From: CAYXEN01 sp964464035
GTDB lineage: Bacteria; Krumholzibacteriota; Krumholzibacteriia; WVZY01
NCBI GenBank assembly: GCA_964464035.1
Contig: CAYXEN010000002.1
Span: 28,133-92,132, forward strand
Reading direction: 5' to 3'
DNA: 64,000 bases
The notes under the pieces are model-generated. The model searched no databases, was not told where the DNA came from, and saw only the letters and a program-made list of their open reading frames with translations. Shown piece by piece: positions 51,031 through 60,417 of the stretch (positions within the stretch are counted from its first letter, which is position 1; every line of letters starts with the position of its first letter). The position numbers were made by a program, and so were the translations under genes.

Positions 51031-53088
51031 ATGCCTAGATTCTACACTATCATCCATTATGCCGCCTATGGCGCGTTCCTGGCGATCATCGCCGCCCTCG
51101 TTCCATGGTACGCTTTTCTCGTCATCGCCGTGGCTTTTTCCGTTCTCCATGCGGTCTTCGTGTACAGAGGGAAGAAAAAGCGTTTCGATGAGCTTTTGCA
51201 GCACTTGAAAAACCTTCCGGGTGAAGCCGCACCGCCTCTCGATCTAAGCACGAAATCCAAGGACATCGATCAGCAGATTTTCCACCACTTCAGGGAAGTG
51301 GCGTCCGAGCTCGAGAAAAAATGCTATCAGCTCGTTGAAAAGAACATTCAACTCTTGAGCATGAAGGAGTTGGGGTTGACCATCATATCCTCGGTGAATG
51401 AGGAGAAAGTGGTGGAGTCGGTCGAGAATTTTCTGTCGAAGGGCCTGGGGTTCAAAGAGCTGATCATTGCCATCTTCGACAACAACGAGAAGGCGTTCAA
51501 CATGCATTTCTACAGGGACGCCCTGGGCAGGATAGATCAAAGGAGCGAGCTTGTAAGGCTTGGATCCCTGGAGTACATGCTTGCCAGGGCGATCATTTCC
51601 AGAAGGGCCCTTCTCATAAGGGATCCGGAGACGCATCCTCTCGGATCGATCGACGGCAGGATGATATTCGGTGACAGCACCATGAGTTCGTTCGTGCTGG
51701 TTCCTATGGTGAGGAGCACTATCGCCCTCGATTGTTGGAAAGACGAGAAATGCCTTCGCTCCGGAGAAGAAGTGGGGTTCGACACCGAGCTGGATCCCGA
51801 GATTTGTCCGGAGTGCATCAACTTCCCGATACTGGGAGTCATCGGTGTGACCGACGGGTTCAGGGCCGAGGGTTTGAGTAACGTCGATCTCGTGTCGGTG
51901 GAGACTCTCGCCCTGCAGGTCAGCACGATCCTCGAGAACACGCACCTCTACAACGATCTCAAGAAGGAAGAAACGTTTCGTGACGACGTCATCAACGGCA
52001 TGACGAACGGACTCATAAGCGCCGACGTGGACGGAGAGATCGTGCTCGTGAACCAGGCGGCGGAGAACCTGTCCGGATTCACGGCCGACGAGTTGAGGGG
52101 CAGATCCTTGGACGAGATCATCATAAACGGGGGAAGGGAGAACGGAAAGGGGCCCATAGAACGCAACTTGAAAAGCGGAAGACGAAGTTTCCAGGAAGAA
52201 GCATGGCTGGTTAGAAAAGACGGGGACAGGATACCCATCATATTGAATACTTCTTTTCTGCTCGATAGTGACGGCAATATCAACGGGATATTGGCATTGT
52301 TCTACGATCTGACCCAGATCAAGTTGATGGAGAAGAAGATTGCGCACCTCGACAAGTTGGCTGCGCTGGGGCGCTTCTCTTCGAGCATCGCGCACGAGAT
52401 ACGCAACCCGCTGGCGGGAATAGCGGCGGGGATACAATACATAAAACGAACGAGCGAATTGAGCGATGAACAGAATGAGAACATATCATTCATCCTGAAG
52501 GAAGTCAGCAGGATAGATAGATTGATCGGCGATCTCATGAACGTGGTCAAAGAGGGCGATCTGATTTATCAGAAATCAAGCATTGAAAAGATCGTAGAAG
52601 ATTGCATAAAGAGCCTCGATGAGCTCATAAGATGCAAGAGGGTCCGTATCAACCGGGCGTTCCCCGAGAAGAGCATGGAGGTGGACATCGACCGGGACCG
52701 GATCACACAGGTGTTCATGAACCTCATCAAGAACGCCGTAGAGGCCAGCGCAGACGGCGGGGAAGTGGACATCGAGGTTTCTTTCCCCAAGTTCGGCGGG
52801 GAGGTTTTGTTTGACCGCATAGGGGATTATGTTATGATAAAAATCAGGGATAGAGGGGTGGGGTTGTCGCGCGAGGAAAAGGAAAGACTATTCGAGCCCT
52901 TCTTCTCAACCAAACAAAACGGCGTCGGATTGGGTCTCTATGTCACCCACAGCTTCGTGGAGCGGCATGGAGGCTCGATCTTCGTGGAGAGTGAAAAAGG
53001 GAAGGGAACCACGTTTTCCGTCTATATACCCACAGAGAGGGCCGAGCATGGAACAGCAGGTAAAATCCGTCATCCTCTTGGTGGATGA
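51031..53088 (+). CDS. sensor histidine kinase, GAF-PAS-HisKA-HATPase (PrsK-like)
   Basis: A 686-residue membrane kinase. Two N-terminal transmembrane helices (about 6-45), a coiled linker, a GAF-type domain (about 115-310), a PAS domain (about 320-430; NGMTNGLISADVDGEIVLVN), a HisKA domain with phosphoacceptor His455 (SSSIAHEIRNPLAG) and a HATPase domain (NLIKNAVEAS, GVGLSREEKERLFEPFF, GVGLGLYVTH). The GAF domain contains a four-cysteine cluster, C235-x5-C241 and C259-PE-C262, which could bind metal or sense redox. It is followed by, and overlaps by 41 nt, a sigma-54 activator, the arrangement of PrsK/PrsR in exosortase loci. Confidence 0.92.
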   Translation: MPRFYTIIHYAAYGAFLAIIAALVPWYAFLVIAVAFSVLHAVFVYRGKKKRFDELLQHLKNLPGEAAPPLDLSTKSKDIDQQIFHHFREVASELEKKCYQLVEKNIQLLSMKELGLTIISSVNEEKVVESVENFLSKGLGFKELIIAIFDNNEKAFNMHFYRDALGRIDQRSELVRLGSLEYMLARAIISRRALLIRDPETHPLGSIDGRMIFGDSTMSSFVLVPMVRSTIALDCWKDEKCLRSGEEVGFDTELDPEICPECINFPILGVIGVTDGFRAEGLSNVDLVSVETLALQVSTILENTHLYNDLKKEETFRDDVINGMTNGLISADVDGEIVLVNQAAENLSGFTADELRGRSLDEIIINGGRENGKGPIERNLKSGRRSFQEEAWLVRKDGDRIPIILNTSFLLDSDGNINGILALFYDLTQIKLMEKKIAHLDKLAALGRFSSSIAHEIRNPLAGIAAGIQYIKRTSELSDEQNENISFILKEVSRIDRLIGDLMNVVKEGDLIYQKSSIEKIVEDCIKSLDELIRCKRVRINRAFPEKSMEVDIDRDRITQVFMNLIKNAVEASADGGEVDIEVSFPKFGGEVLFDRIGDYVMIKIRDRGVGLSREEKERLFEPFFSTKQNGVGLGLYVTHSFVERHGGSIFVESEKGKGTTFSVYIPTERAEHGTAGKIRHPLGG

Positions 53089-54469
53089 TCAGGATACGAT
53101 CAGATTCTTTCTGGAGAAGACCCTGAACCAGGAGAATTACGAGGCGATCTCGGCAAAGACGGGCGCAGAGGCCCTCGAAATGGTCCAGAAACATCTGCCT
53201 GATCTGGTATTACTCGACCTCAAGCTCCCCGACATAGACGGAATCGAGGTATTGAAACGCGTCAAGGAACAATTCCCTGAGATATGCGTGGTGATGATCA
53301 CCGCCTTCGGAGATATCGAAACGGCGGTGGATGCGATGCGCAACGGCGCGTACGATTTCGTAACCAAGCCGATCAACCTGGAACAGCTGCTCATTGTCAT
53401 AAAGAAAGGCCTGGAGAGCAAGCGGCTCAGCCGCGAGATCCTGCAGCTGAAACGCTGGATGGATCTCGAGACGGGCTTCGAATACATCATGGGGGAGAGT
53501 CCGGCGATGAAGAAGGTCTACGACGTGGTCAAGCAGGTCGCGAAGAGCGACACGACCACCGTGCTCATCGAGGGCGAGAGCGGCGTGGGCAAGGAAATGA
53601 TCGCCAGGCTCATCCACCGTTACAGCAAGAGGGCGGAAAAGGCGTTTCTCGATATCAATTGCGCTTCCTTGCCGGAGCAGCTTCTGGAGAGCGAGCTCTT
53701 CGGGCATGAGAGGGGAGCGTTCACGGATGCAAAGACCCAAAAGCAAGGCCTGCTCGAACTTGCCAATCGAGGGACTCTCTTCCTGGACGAAATAGGCGAA
53801 ATGAGCATGAAGATGCAGGTGAAACTGCTTCGCGTCCTGGAGAGGATGGTATTCAGGAGGGTGGGAGGCACGACCGACATCCACGTGAGTGTGCGGATCA
53901 TAAGCGCCACCAACAGGGACCTCAAGCAGGAGGTGGACGAGGGCAGATTCAGGACGGATCTCTACTACCGGCTCAAGGTCGTTCCCGTGCGGATCCCTCC
54001 CTTGCGGGAACGCAAGGAAGATCTCATGTTGTTTGCAAAGTATTTCCTCAATCATTTCAGCAAGAAATTCAACAAGCACTTCGAGGAGATAAGCAGCGAA
54101 GCCGAGGCGATTATGCTCGGCTACGATTGGCCTGGGAACATCAGAGAACTAAAGAATACCCTGGAGAGAATCGTCCTGCTCGAGGACGATTCCGTGTTGA
54201 GGGCCGAGCACCTTCCCTTCGCCGAGCACAGGGCGGAAGATCACAGCCTCGGCAGGAAGATCGACAGGATTCTCTCGCAACCGTTCGGGGAAGGCGGCAT
54301 CGATTTCGACGGCATAGTATCCGAGCTGGAGAAGGCTCTCATCCTGAAGGCATCGGAGGAGAGCAAATGGGTGCAGAGCAGAACGGCGAGATTGCTCAAC
54401 ATGAAACGAGACAAGCTTCGCTACCGCCTCAAGAATCTCAAGCTGGACGATGAAAGGGAAGTGAATTAG
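53048..54469 (+). CDS. sigma-54-dependent response regulator (NtrC family, PrsR-like)
   Basis: A 473-residue activator with a receiver domain (phosphoacceptor Asp57, FVTKPI lysine), an AAA+ sigma-54 interaction domain (about 148-385; Walker A GESGVGKE, Walker B GTLFLDEIGE, R-finger region RLKVVPVRIPPLRER) and a C-terminal Fis-type helix-turn-helix (SRTARLLNMKRDKLRYRLKNL). The sigma-54-contacting loop reads GAFTDA (223-228) instead of GAFTGA. The start lies inside the kinase gene. It is the most likely activator of the three -24/-12 promoters in this window. Confidence 0.95.
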   Translation: MEQQVKSVILLVDDQDTIRFFLEKTLNQENYEAISAKTGAEALEMVQKHLPDLVLLDLKLPDIDGIEVLKRVKEQFPEICVVMITAFGDIETAVDAMRNGAYDFVTKPINLEQLLIVIKKGLESKRLSREILQLKRWMDLETGFEYIMGESPAMKKVYDVVKQVAKSDTTTVLIEGESGVGKEMIARLIHRYSKRAEKAFLDINCASLPEQLLESELFGHERGAFTDAKTQKQGLLELANRGTLFLDEIGEMSMKMQVKLLRVLERMVFRRVGGTTDIHVSVRIISATNRDLKQEVDEGRFRTDLYYRLKVVPVRIPPLRERKEDLMLFAKYFLNHFSKKFNKHFEEISSEAEAIMLGYDWPGNIRELKNTLERIVLLEDDSVLRAEHLPFAEHRAEDHSLGRKIDRILSQPFGEGGIDFDGIVSELEKALILKASEESKWVQSRTARLLNMKRDKLRYRLKNLKLDDEREVN

Positions 54470-54471
54470 AT

Positions 54472-54966
54472 TTGAAGTTCGCAGGCCGGCTTGCAATCCT
54501 CCTCTTGATACTGCCATCATGCTATTACAGCACCACGTCGCGAACCGCCAAGGGGATAAAGTCCCTCGCGGTGCCTTTCTTCAAGAACGAGACGGCCGAG
54601 CCCAATCTCGAGATCAACGTGACGGAAAGGATAATCGACAACCTCGTCGAGGACAACACCCTGGACGTGGTCGACGAGGACCGCGCGGACGCCGTGCTCG
54701 AGGGCGTAATCGTGCAATTCAGCAACGCGCCGTTCTCCTTCAATCTCGACCTGAATGCCGAGGAATACCACGTGGTGATAACGGTCGAGATGACGCTTTT
54801 CAACCGGAGGCTGAACGAACCTATTTGGGAGAAGAAGAGGATCAAGGGCGACGGGGCCTACTTCCAGGGAATTTCGGACGAAGGTTTCACGTACGACGAC
54901 GCGCTCGAGGAAGCGATAAAGGAGATAACGGACCAGGTTCTGAACATGACGGTCCAGGATTGGTGA
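54472..54966 (+). CDS. lptE: LPS-assembly lipoprotein LptE-like
   Basis: A 164-residue lipoprotein: leader ending ILPSC (Cys17). The body has the LptE/RlpB pattern: KSLAVPFFKNETAEPNLE (NTxEpxlE-like), VTERIIDNLVEDNTLDVV, and a late beta-strand region ending with DDALEEAIKEITDQVLN. LptE plugs LptD for LPS insertion in the outer membrane. TTG start 2 nt after the previous stop. The holA gene follows, and leuS is near; leuS-lptE-holA are neighbours in many Gram-negatives, which supports the call. Confidence 0.85.
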   Translation: MKFAGRLAILLLILPSCYYSTTSRTAKGIKSLAVPFFKNETAEPNLEINVTERIIDNLVEDNTLDVVDEDRADAVLEGVIVQFSNAPFSFNLDLNAEEYHVVITVEMTLFNRRLNEPIWEKKRIKGDGAYFQGISDEGFTYDDALEEAIKEITDQVLNMTVQDW

Positions 54967-54970
54967 CGAC

Positions 54971-56020
54971 ATGAGCGGCACGCTGCAAGGTTACAAGAAG
55001 CTCTTCGAGGGTCTCTCGCGGAGGAAGTTTCATCGCCTCTATCTCCTCTACGGTGACGAGGAATTCATGAAGAAGGAATTTCTCTCAGGCCTCATCAGGG
55101 CGGTTCTTCCCGGCGAGAATCGCGTTTTCAACCTGGATATCTTCTATGGTGACGAGTTCGATCGTGACGCCTTCGACGACAGGATGAACTCGTTTCCGCT
55201 TTTTGCGGACAACCGGATGGTGATCGTCAAGAAGTTCGACGCCCTCTCGGTTGCGAACAAGGATCATCTGATCGAAACGACCGGCCGGATTCCGGACAGC
55301 CTCACGCTCGTCGTCGAGAGTTCTGCTTCGAAGCCCGACAACGCCCGGCTCAAGAAACTGAAAACGATAGCCGATTCGAAGGGCCTTTCGTTCCGCTTCC
55401 AGGAGCTTTCCGAAAAGGAGACCATCGACAGGGTGCGGAGCAGGATCGAAAAAGAGGGATGCAGGATCGACGAAGACGCACTGGCGCTTCTGGTGGAGTC
55501 GGTCGGTACGGGGCTCATGGACCTCTCGAACGAAGTGGAGAAGATCCTGATGACGGTTGCGAAGGGGGAGACGATCGACAAGGAGAAGGTGGAAGCCGTG
55601 GTCGGCAAGTATCGCGTGGAAAGCGTTTTCGCCTTCCTGGACTCCATGAAGGCGGAGTCCTTGGGCCGAACCGTGAAGTCCATATCGAGACTGATCGACG
55701 CGGGCGAGGAACCGGTCTTCCTTATGGCGATGCTGATAAGGAGGGTCCTTCTCCTCATGCAAATGAAGGCTTTGTCGCAGGAAAGAAGAGAGGGTTCGCG
55801 CGGAACGGGGCGGCCGGAGACCGAGATCAACCCGTATATCTTCAGGATCGTCGAGCGACAGGCCGGTTTTTTCGAATACGAAGAACTTGACCTGCTCCTG
55901 GAAAATCTGATCTGGGCGGATGCATTGCTCAAGTCCTCCAAGATCGAACCGAGGATAGTTCTCGAGGAAGCGTTTCTCGCTTTCTCCTTGCGAAAAAGAC
56001 TTGCCTGGCGGGCCGGTTGA
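54971..56020 (+). CDS. holA: DNA polymerase III delta subunit
   Basis: A 349-residue clamp-loader subunit that opens the beta clamp. The family pattern is clear: HRLYLLYGDEEFMKKEFL near the N-terminus, VFNLDIFYGDEFD, FPLFADNRMVIVKKFDAL, the helical middle with LVESVGTGLMDLSNEVEKI, and the collar domain (SVFAFLDSMKAESLGRTVKSI, PVFLMAMLIRRVLLLMQMK). It begins 4 nt after lptE. Confidence 0.94.
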   Translation: MSGTLQGYKKLFEGLSRRKFHRLYLLYGDEEFMKKEFLSGLIRAVLPGENRVFNLDIFYGDEFDRDAFDDRMNSFPLFADNRMVIVKKFDALSVANKDHLIETTGRIPDSLTLVVESSASKPDNARLKKLKTIADSKGLSFRFQELSEKETIDRVRSRIEKEGCRIDEDALALLVESVGTGLMDLSNEVEKILMTVAKGETIDKEKVEAVVGKYRVESVFAFLDSMKAESLGRTVKSISRLIDAGEEPVFLMAMLIRRVLLLMQMKALSQERREGSRGTGRPETEINPYIFRIVERQAGFFEYEELDLLLENLIWADALLKSSKIEPRIVLEEAFLAFSLRKRLAWRAG

Positions 56021-56107
56021 TATTATAAGGAGTAATTGCGTTCCCTGATCGAAATCTATCTGGCAGTCTCACCGTTTCCAGCAAAGACTATAGGGGGTTG
56101 TAAGGTC

Positions 56108-56437
56108 ATGTCACACAATGACATAAAAGAAGTCACCGACGGGAATTTCGACGAAGAAGTGAAGCGGTCCCGGGTTCCGGTGGTGATCGATTTCTGGGCC
56201 CCGTGGTGCGGGCCTTGCAAGATGGTCACGCCGATCCTCGAGAAATTGGCCGTGAAATACAAGGATTCGATAAAGTTTCTGTCGATGAATGTTGATGAGC
56301 AGCGTTCGAAGCCAGCCGAATACGCAATCAGGAGTATTCCCACCCTCCTGTTCTTCAAGGACGGCGAAATCAAGAACCAGATGATCGGCGCGCAGAGCGA
56401 AGAGAAGATCGAGGAAGCCGTCAAGCAATTGCTCTGA
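56108..56437 (+). CDS. trxA: thioredoxin
   Basis: A 109-residue cytoplasmic disulfide reductase. The active site WAPWCGPCKM (about residues 31-40) and the cis-proline loop RSIPTLLFFKDG are intact. The ATG at 56108, behind AGGGGGTTGTAAGG, gives the normal thioredoxin length; an in-frame upstream start at 56036 would add an unrelated extension. The about 90-bp gap after holA may hold its promoter. Confidence 0.96.
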   Translation: MSHNDIKEVTDGNFDEEVKRSRVPVVIDFWAPWCGPCKMVTPILEKLAVKYKDSIKFLSMNVDEQRSKPAEYAIRSIPTLLFFKDGEIKNQMIGAQSEEKIEEAVKQLL

Positions 56438-56483
56438 GAGATCGTTCCCCCGAAGCAGTACGGTGAAAGCAGGATGATGCGTG

Positions 56484-58976
56484 ATGAGCAAGTATCCGCA
56501 CGAGAGCATAGAGAAGAAGTGGCAGCAGCGCTGGAAAGAATCCGGTTTCATGCGGGCCGACCTCCAAGACTCGAAGAGGAAATACTACTGCCTGATGATG
56601 TATCCATACCCGTCGGGGGACCTGCACGTCGGGCATGGGCGCAACTACATCATAGGCGACGCCCTGGCGCGCTACAAGTTGATGGAAGGATACAACGTTC
56701 TTGCGCCGATGGGATGGGACGCGTTCGGTCTGCCCGCTGAAAACGCGGCCATCCAGAAAGACATCCACCCCTCCCGATGGACCCGCGATAATATCGCCAA
56801 GATGAAGAAGCAGTTCGAAGAATGGGGCGTGGTATACGACTGGTCCAAGGAGATCGCGTCTTGCGATCCCGAGTACTACAAGTGGACGCAGTGGCTTTTC
56901 ATAGAGTTGTACAAGAGCGGACTGGCTTACCGCAAGGCGGCCTCGGTGAATTGGTGCCCATCCTGCAAGACGGTTCTTGCGAATGAGCAGGTGGTCGGAG
57001 GAATGTGCGAACGGTGCGGGAACCCGATAACGGATAGATATCTCGAGCAATGGTTCTTCAAGATAACCGCTTTCGCGGACGAACTACTCGACGATCTCGA
57101 TCTCCTTGAAGAGTGGCCCGAGAGGGTCGTTACCATGCAGCGCAATTGGATCGATCGCAGCGAAGGACTGGAAATAAGTTTCAAAGTCAGGGACATGGAC
57201 ATGAACCTCCCATGCTTCACCACGAGGCCCGATACCGTCTTCGGTGCCACCTTCCTCGTGGTGGCTCCGGACCATCCCGCTCTGCCCGACCTGGTTCGCG
57301 GAACCGCCTCCGAAGGCGAAGTGGCGGCTTTCGCGGCCAGGGAGAGAGCGACTCGCCTGGCGGGAAGAGCCTCGGGTGAAACCGAGAAACGCGGGATTTT
57401 CACGGGGCGCTATGCCATAAATCCCATGACCCGCGAGGAGATACCGATCTACAGTGCATCATACGTTCTCATGGATTACGGAACGGGCATGATCATGGGT
57501 GTGCCTGCGCATGACCAGAGGGATTTCGAGTTCGCCAAGGCATACGGGCTCGAGATTCGGGAAGTCATAAGGCCGGAAAAGGGCGAATCGCCGTTTCCCG
57601 AGAACGCGTACGAGGGCAAGGGAAGAATGATGAACAGCGGCGAATACGACGGCCTCTCGAGCGAAGAAGGCTTCCAGAGGATCGCGGATGAGCTCGAGAA
57701 ACGCTCGTGCGGTCGACGGACGGTGAATTTCAGGCTCAGGGACTGGCTGATTTCCCGGCAGCGATACTGGGGGGCGCCGATACCGATGATCCATTGTCCG
57801 TCCTGCGGCGTCATACCCGTGCCTGAGAAGGATCTGCCCGTACTCCTGCCGGACGACGTGGATTTCCATCCCCGAGGCGACGGGAAGAGCCCGCTGGCAA
57901 GCAGTGAATCCTTCGTTGAGGTTGAATGCCCCTCGTGCGGAGCCGATGCACAAAGGGATACCGACACGATGGACACCTTCGTGGATTCAAGCTGGTATTT
58001 CCTCCGCTATCTGAGCCCCAAGGATGTCGAAAAGCCGTTCGACAGGGAACTGGCCGACAAATGGCTCCCGGTGGACCAGTACATCGGGGGAGTGGAGCAT
58101 GCCATCCTTCACCTCCTCTATTCGCGTTTCATCACGAAGTTTCTCCACGGCAAGGGATACATAGGCTTCAAGGAACCGTTCAAACGACTCTTCACGCAGG
58201 GAATGATTTGCAAGGACGGGGCTAAGATGTCGAAGAGCAAGGGCAACGTAGTCAATCCCTCTCCGATAATCGAGAAGATGGGCGCCGATACGATGCGGCT
58301 GTACATACTGTTCTCGGGCCCGCCCGAAAAGGACGCCGAGTGGCAGGACGACAGCGTCGAAGGCTGCCATCGTTTCCTGAATCGACTCTACAGGCTATAC
58401 ACAAAACACGAGAATATCCTCAAGAGTGGATGGAGCGAAGCGGATCTAAAACCGGACTCCATGAGTCCCGAATTGCGCGAAGTGTTTCGCAAGATCCACT
58501 GGACGATCAAGCGCGTCAGGAGCGATATCGAGGACGATTTCCATTTCAACACGGCGATAAGCGCTGTAATGGAGCTCAACAATCGCTTGATGTCGTACTC
58601 GGAATCGAATGAAATAGCTGCAAATAGTATTGATGCATCAGTTTTCTGCTTCGGATACGAAAGCATGTTGCGGCTGCTGGCGCCCATAACACCTCACATA
58701 ACGGAGGAATTGTGGGAGCGGATGGGACACGGCGAAAGCATATTCAGCCTTCCCATGCCGCAGTTCAAGGCGGATTATGCCAGGAGCGAGAGCGTAACCC
58801 TCGTGGTCCAGGTGAACAGCCGCATCCGGGCCAGGATCGAGATAGACGCCGATACGTCCGAAGAGAAAGTCCGAGAGATCGCGCTGGGCAACGAGCGCAT
58901 AAGGGACCTCATAGAAGGCAAGACCCCCAAGAAGATCATCGTAATCAAGAACAAGCTGGTGAACATCGTCATCTAG
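56484..58976 (+). CDS. leuS: leucyl-tRNA synthetase
   Basis: Class I synthetase with CP1 editing domain, 830 residues. The HIGH-type motif is YPSGDLHVGHGRNY (about 43-56) with GWDAFGLPAENAA next. The zinc-finger CPSCKTVLANEQV, editing motif TTRPDTVFGATF, VPAHDQRDFEFAKAYGL and KMSKS (GAKMSKSKGN) are all intact, ending in the anticodon and C-terminal domains. GTG at 56481 directly precedes the ATG and is an alternative start. Confidence 0.98.
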   Translation: MSKYPHESIEKKWQQRWKESGFMRADLQDSKRKYYCLMMYPYPSGDLHVGHGRNYIIGDALARYKLMEGYNVLAPMGWDAFGLPAENAAIQKDIHPSRWTRDNIAKMKKQFEEWGVVYDWSKEIASCDPEYYKWTQWLFIELYKSGLAYRKAASVNWCPSCKTVLANEQVVGGMCERCGNPITDRYLEQWFFKITAFADELLDDLDLLEEWPERVVTMQRNWIDRSEGLEISFKVRDMDMNLPCFTTRPDTVFGATFLVVAPDHPALPDLVRGTASEGEVAAFAARERATRLAGRASGETEKRGIFTGRYAINPMTREEIPIYSASYVLMDYGTGMIMGVPAHDQRDFEFAKAYGLEIREVIRPEKGESPFPENAYEGKGRMMNSGEYDGLSSEEGFQRIADELEKRSCGRRTVNFRLRDWLISRQRYWGAPIPMIHCPSCGVIPVPEKDLPVLLPDDVDFHPRGDGKSPLASSESFVEVECPSCGADAQRDTDTMDTFVDSSWYFLRYLSPKDVEKPFDRELADKWLPVDQYIGGVEHAILHLLYSRFITKFLHGKGYIGFKEPFKRLFTQGMICKDGAKMSKSKGNVVNPSPIIEKMGADTMRLYILFSGPPEKDAEWQDDSVEGCHRFLNRLYRLYTKHENILKSGWSEADLKPDSMSPELREVFRKIHWTIKRVRSDIEDDFHFNTAISAVMELNNRLMSYSESNEIAANSIDASVFCFGYESMLRLLAPITPHITEELWERMGHGESIFSLPMPQFKADYARSESVTLVVQVNSRIRARIEIDADTSEEKVREIALGNERIRDLIEGKTPKKIIVIKNKLVNIVI

Positions 58977-59117
58977 GCGTGAGCTTAGGATGAAAGTAAA
59001 AACGCATCTTTCAACCCGCAGGTTATCATAATATATCTTATGCGACACATTATCGTGATGGATTCATGCTCCCGGCAATGGAAAAAGCTGCTCCCTCTCT
59101 CCGGGTAGGCCTCTATG

Positions 59118-59501
59118 TCAGATCAGCGGGACGCGGTCGCTGTGGTGTCCGAAGAAAGGCATCTCCCATCGCTCGCCGAAAAGCGCTTTCACGAAGCCCA
59201 TCACGGAGAGAAAGAGGCTGAGGAGGTAAACGAAGATCTGGCAGAGGATGACGATTAGGAGCCCGAGAAAAGGAAGGCGCCCGACTGTCCTGTCGATGAT
59301 CACGAGCAGGATGAATGCTACGCATTCGGCAAGGAAAAGGAGAAAAGCCTGTCTGGCGTGATAACGGACGAAGGCGCTCTCCTTCCCTTTCCACATGCTG
59401 AAGAAGCAGAGAAAGAAAATGTATCCTATTGCGGCATACCACCTTTCATGGTCTGCCAAGTAGGTTTCGGCGGGATATTCCTGGGTTTCCTTGGCTTTCA
59501 C
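59118..59501 (-). CDS. small multi-pass membrane protein (DUF4870-like)
   Basis: A 127-residue protein with three or four hydrophobic segments after a short hydrophilic N-terminus (AETYLADHERWYAAIGYIFF). The FVRYHARQAFLLFLAE motif (charged RxHAxQA before a helix) is the mark of the DUF4870/Tic20-like family of unknown function. GTG at 59501 starts 11 nt after the TPR gene's stop; a TTG at 59543 that overlaps that gene is the alternative. It is convergent with leuS. Confidence 0.7.
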   Translation of the reverse strand: MKAKETQEYPAETYLADHERWYAAIGYIFFLCFFSMWKGKESAFVRYHARQAFLLFLAECVAFILLVIIDRTVGRLPFLGLLIVILCQIFVYLLSLFLSVMGFVKALFGERWEMPFFGHHSDRVPLI

Positions 59502-59511
59502 GTAACAGCTT

Positions 59512-60192
59512 TTATTTGAGCCCCTTGAGAATGGCTGCGGCAACGCGAGCCTGTTCCTTCGTGCGGCCGCTCGCCTTCTCCGCGACCTCGGAGAAGTACT
59601 TCTCCGCCTTTTGCTGGTAGCCGCTGAGCTTGCTGTAGAAAATAGCGGTGCGGTACATGACGTCTATGTAGCGGGGGTCCTTTTCGTCCATTTCTTTCAA
59701 GAGATGCTCGAGGAGCGTCGCTGCGGCAAGGTAGTTTCCCGTGCCCTCGAGGGCCAGCGCCTTGCCGATGATGGCTGCCTCCTTGAAGAGCGGATATTTC
59801 TTGGACTTCCGGATGTAGGCTTCGAAGGCAGGAAGGGACTCGGAGTAATTCGACAACCTGAGATCACACTCCCCCTTGAAGTACAAGGCTATTATACCGG
59901 GTTGGACGCGCGAGTATTGATCGGCTATCTGGGTGAAGGCCTTCTTGGCTTGCTCGATGTCGCCTTGATTGAACAACTGGATGGCGTTTCCGAGAAGCTT
60001 GTCGGCGGTGAGTGAGGCCTGGCGCCTCGCGTGGGCCGTGAACATGAAGAACGCGACCGCGATTACGACCGCCGCGATGCCGATGATGATCTGGTTGAAG
60101 TAGCGTTTGATGATAGTGGACGCCTTGACGGAGAGCGTCACCAGCGTATCTTGCTTGAGCTGCTTCTTTCTCAATCTGCGCTTCTTGGCCAA
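59512..60192 (-). CDS. TPR-repeat membrane-anchored protein (YfgM/BamD-like shape)
   Basis: A 226-residue protein: basic cytoplasmic N-terminus (MAKKRRLRKKQLKQD), one membrane helix (about 36-54, QIIIGIAAVVIAVAFFMFT) and a periplasmic TPR domain with repeats such as AIQLFNQGDIEQAKKAFTQI, YFKGECDLRLSNYSESLPAF and GNYLAAATLLEHLLKEM. The topology is like YfgM, which assists periplasmic folding, but assignment is by shape only. It is transcribed together with the small membrane protein downstream. Confidence 0.8.
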   Translation of the reverse strand: MAKKRRLRKKQLKQDTLVTLSVKASTIIKRYFNQIIIGIAAVVIAVAFFMFTAHARRQASLTADKLLGNAIQLFNQGDIEQAKKAFTQIADQYSRVQPGIIALYFKGECDLRLSNYSESLPAFEAYIRKSKKYPLFKEAAIIGKALALEGTGNYLAAATLLEHLLKEMDEKDPRYIDVMYRTAIFYSKLSGYQQKAEKYFSEVAEKASGRTKEQARVAAAILKGLK

Positions 60193-60417
60193 TTCTCAAA
60201 CCCCCATTGTGGTGCCGAACCCTGAATGATTTATAACGCTAGAAGATAGCACTATCAGGCGCATGCAGGCAAGCATTATCCTCGGGCGTTCCACCGGCCG
60301 CTCGGCCGGATCCAGGGCGAATTATATTGACATGAGCCGCAGGGATTAACCAAGCTTGTAGGCATCTCAATCCGCGGCGAGCGTTTCAGGAGCCTCTAGG
60401 AACACGGAGGATCCGCT

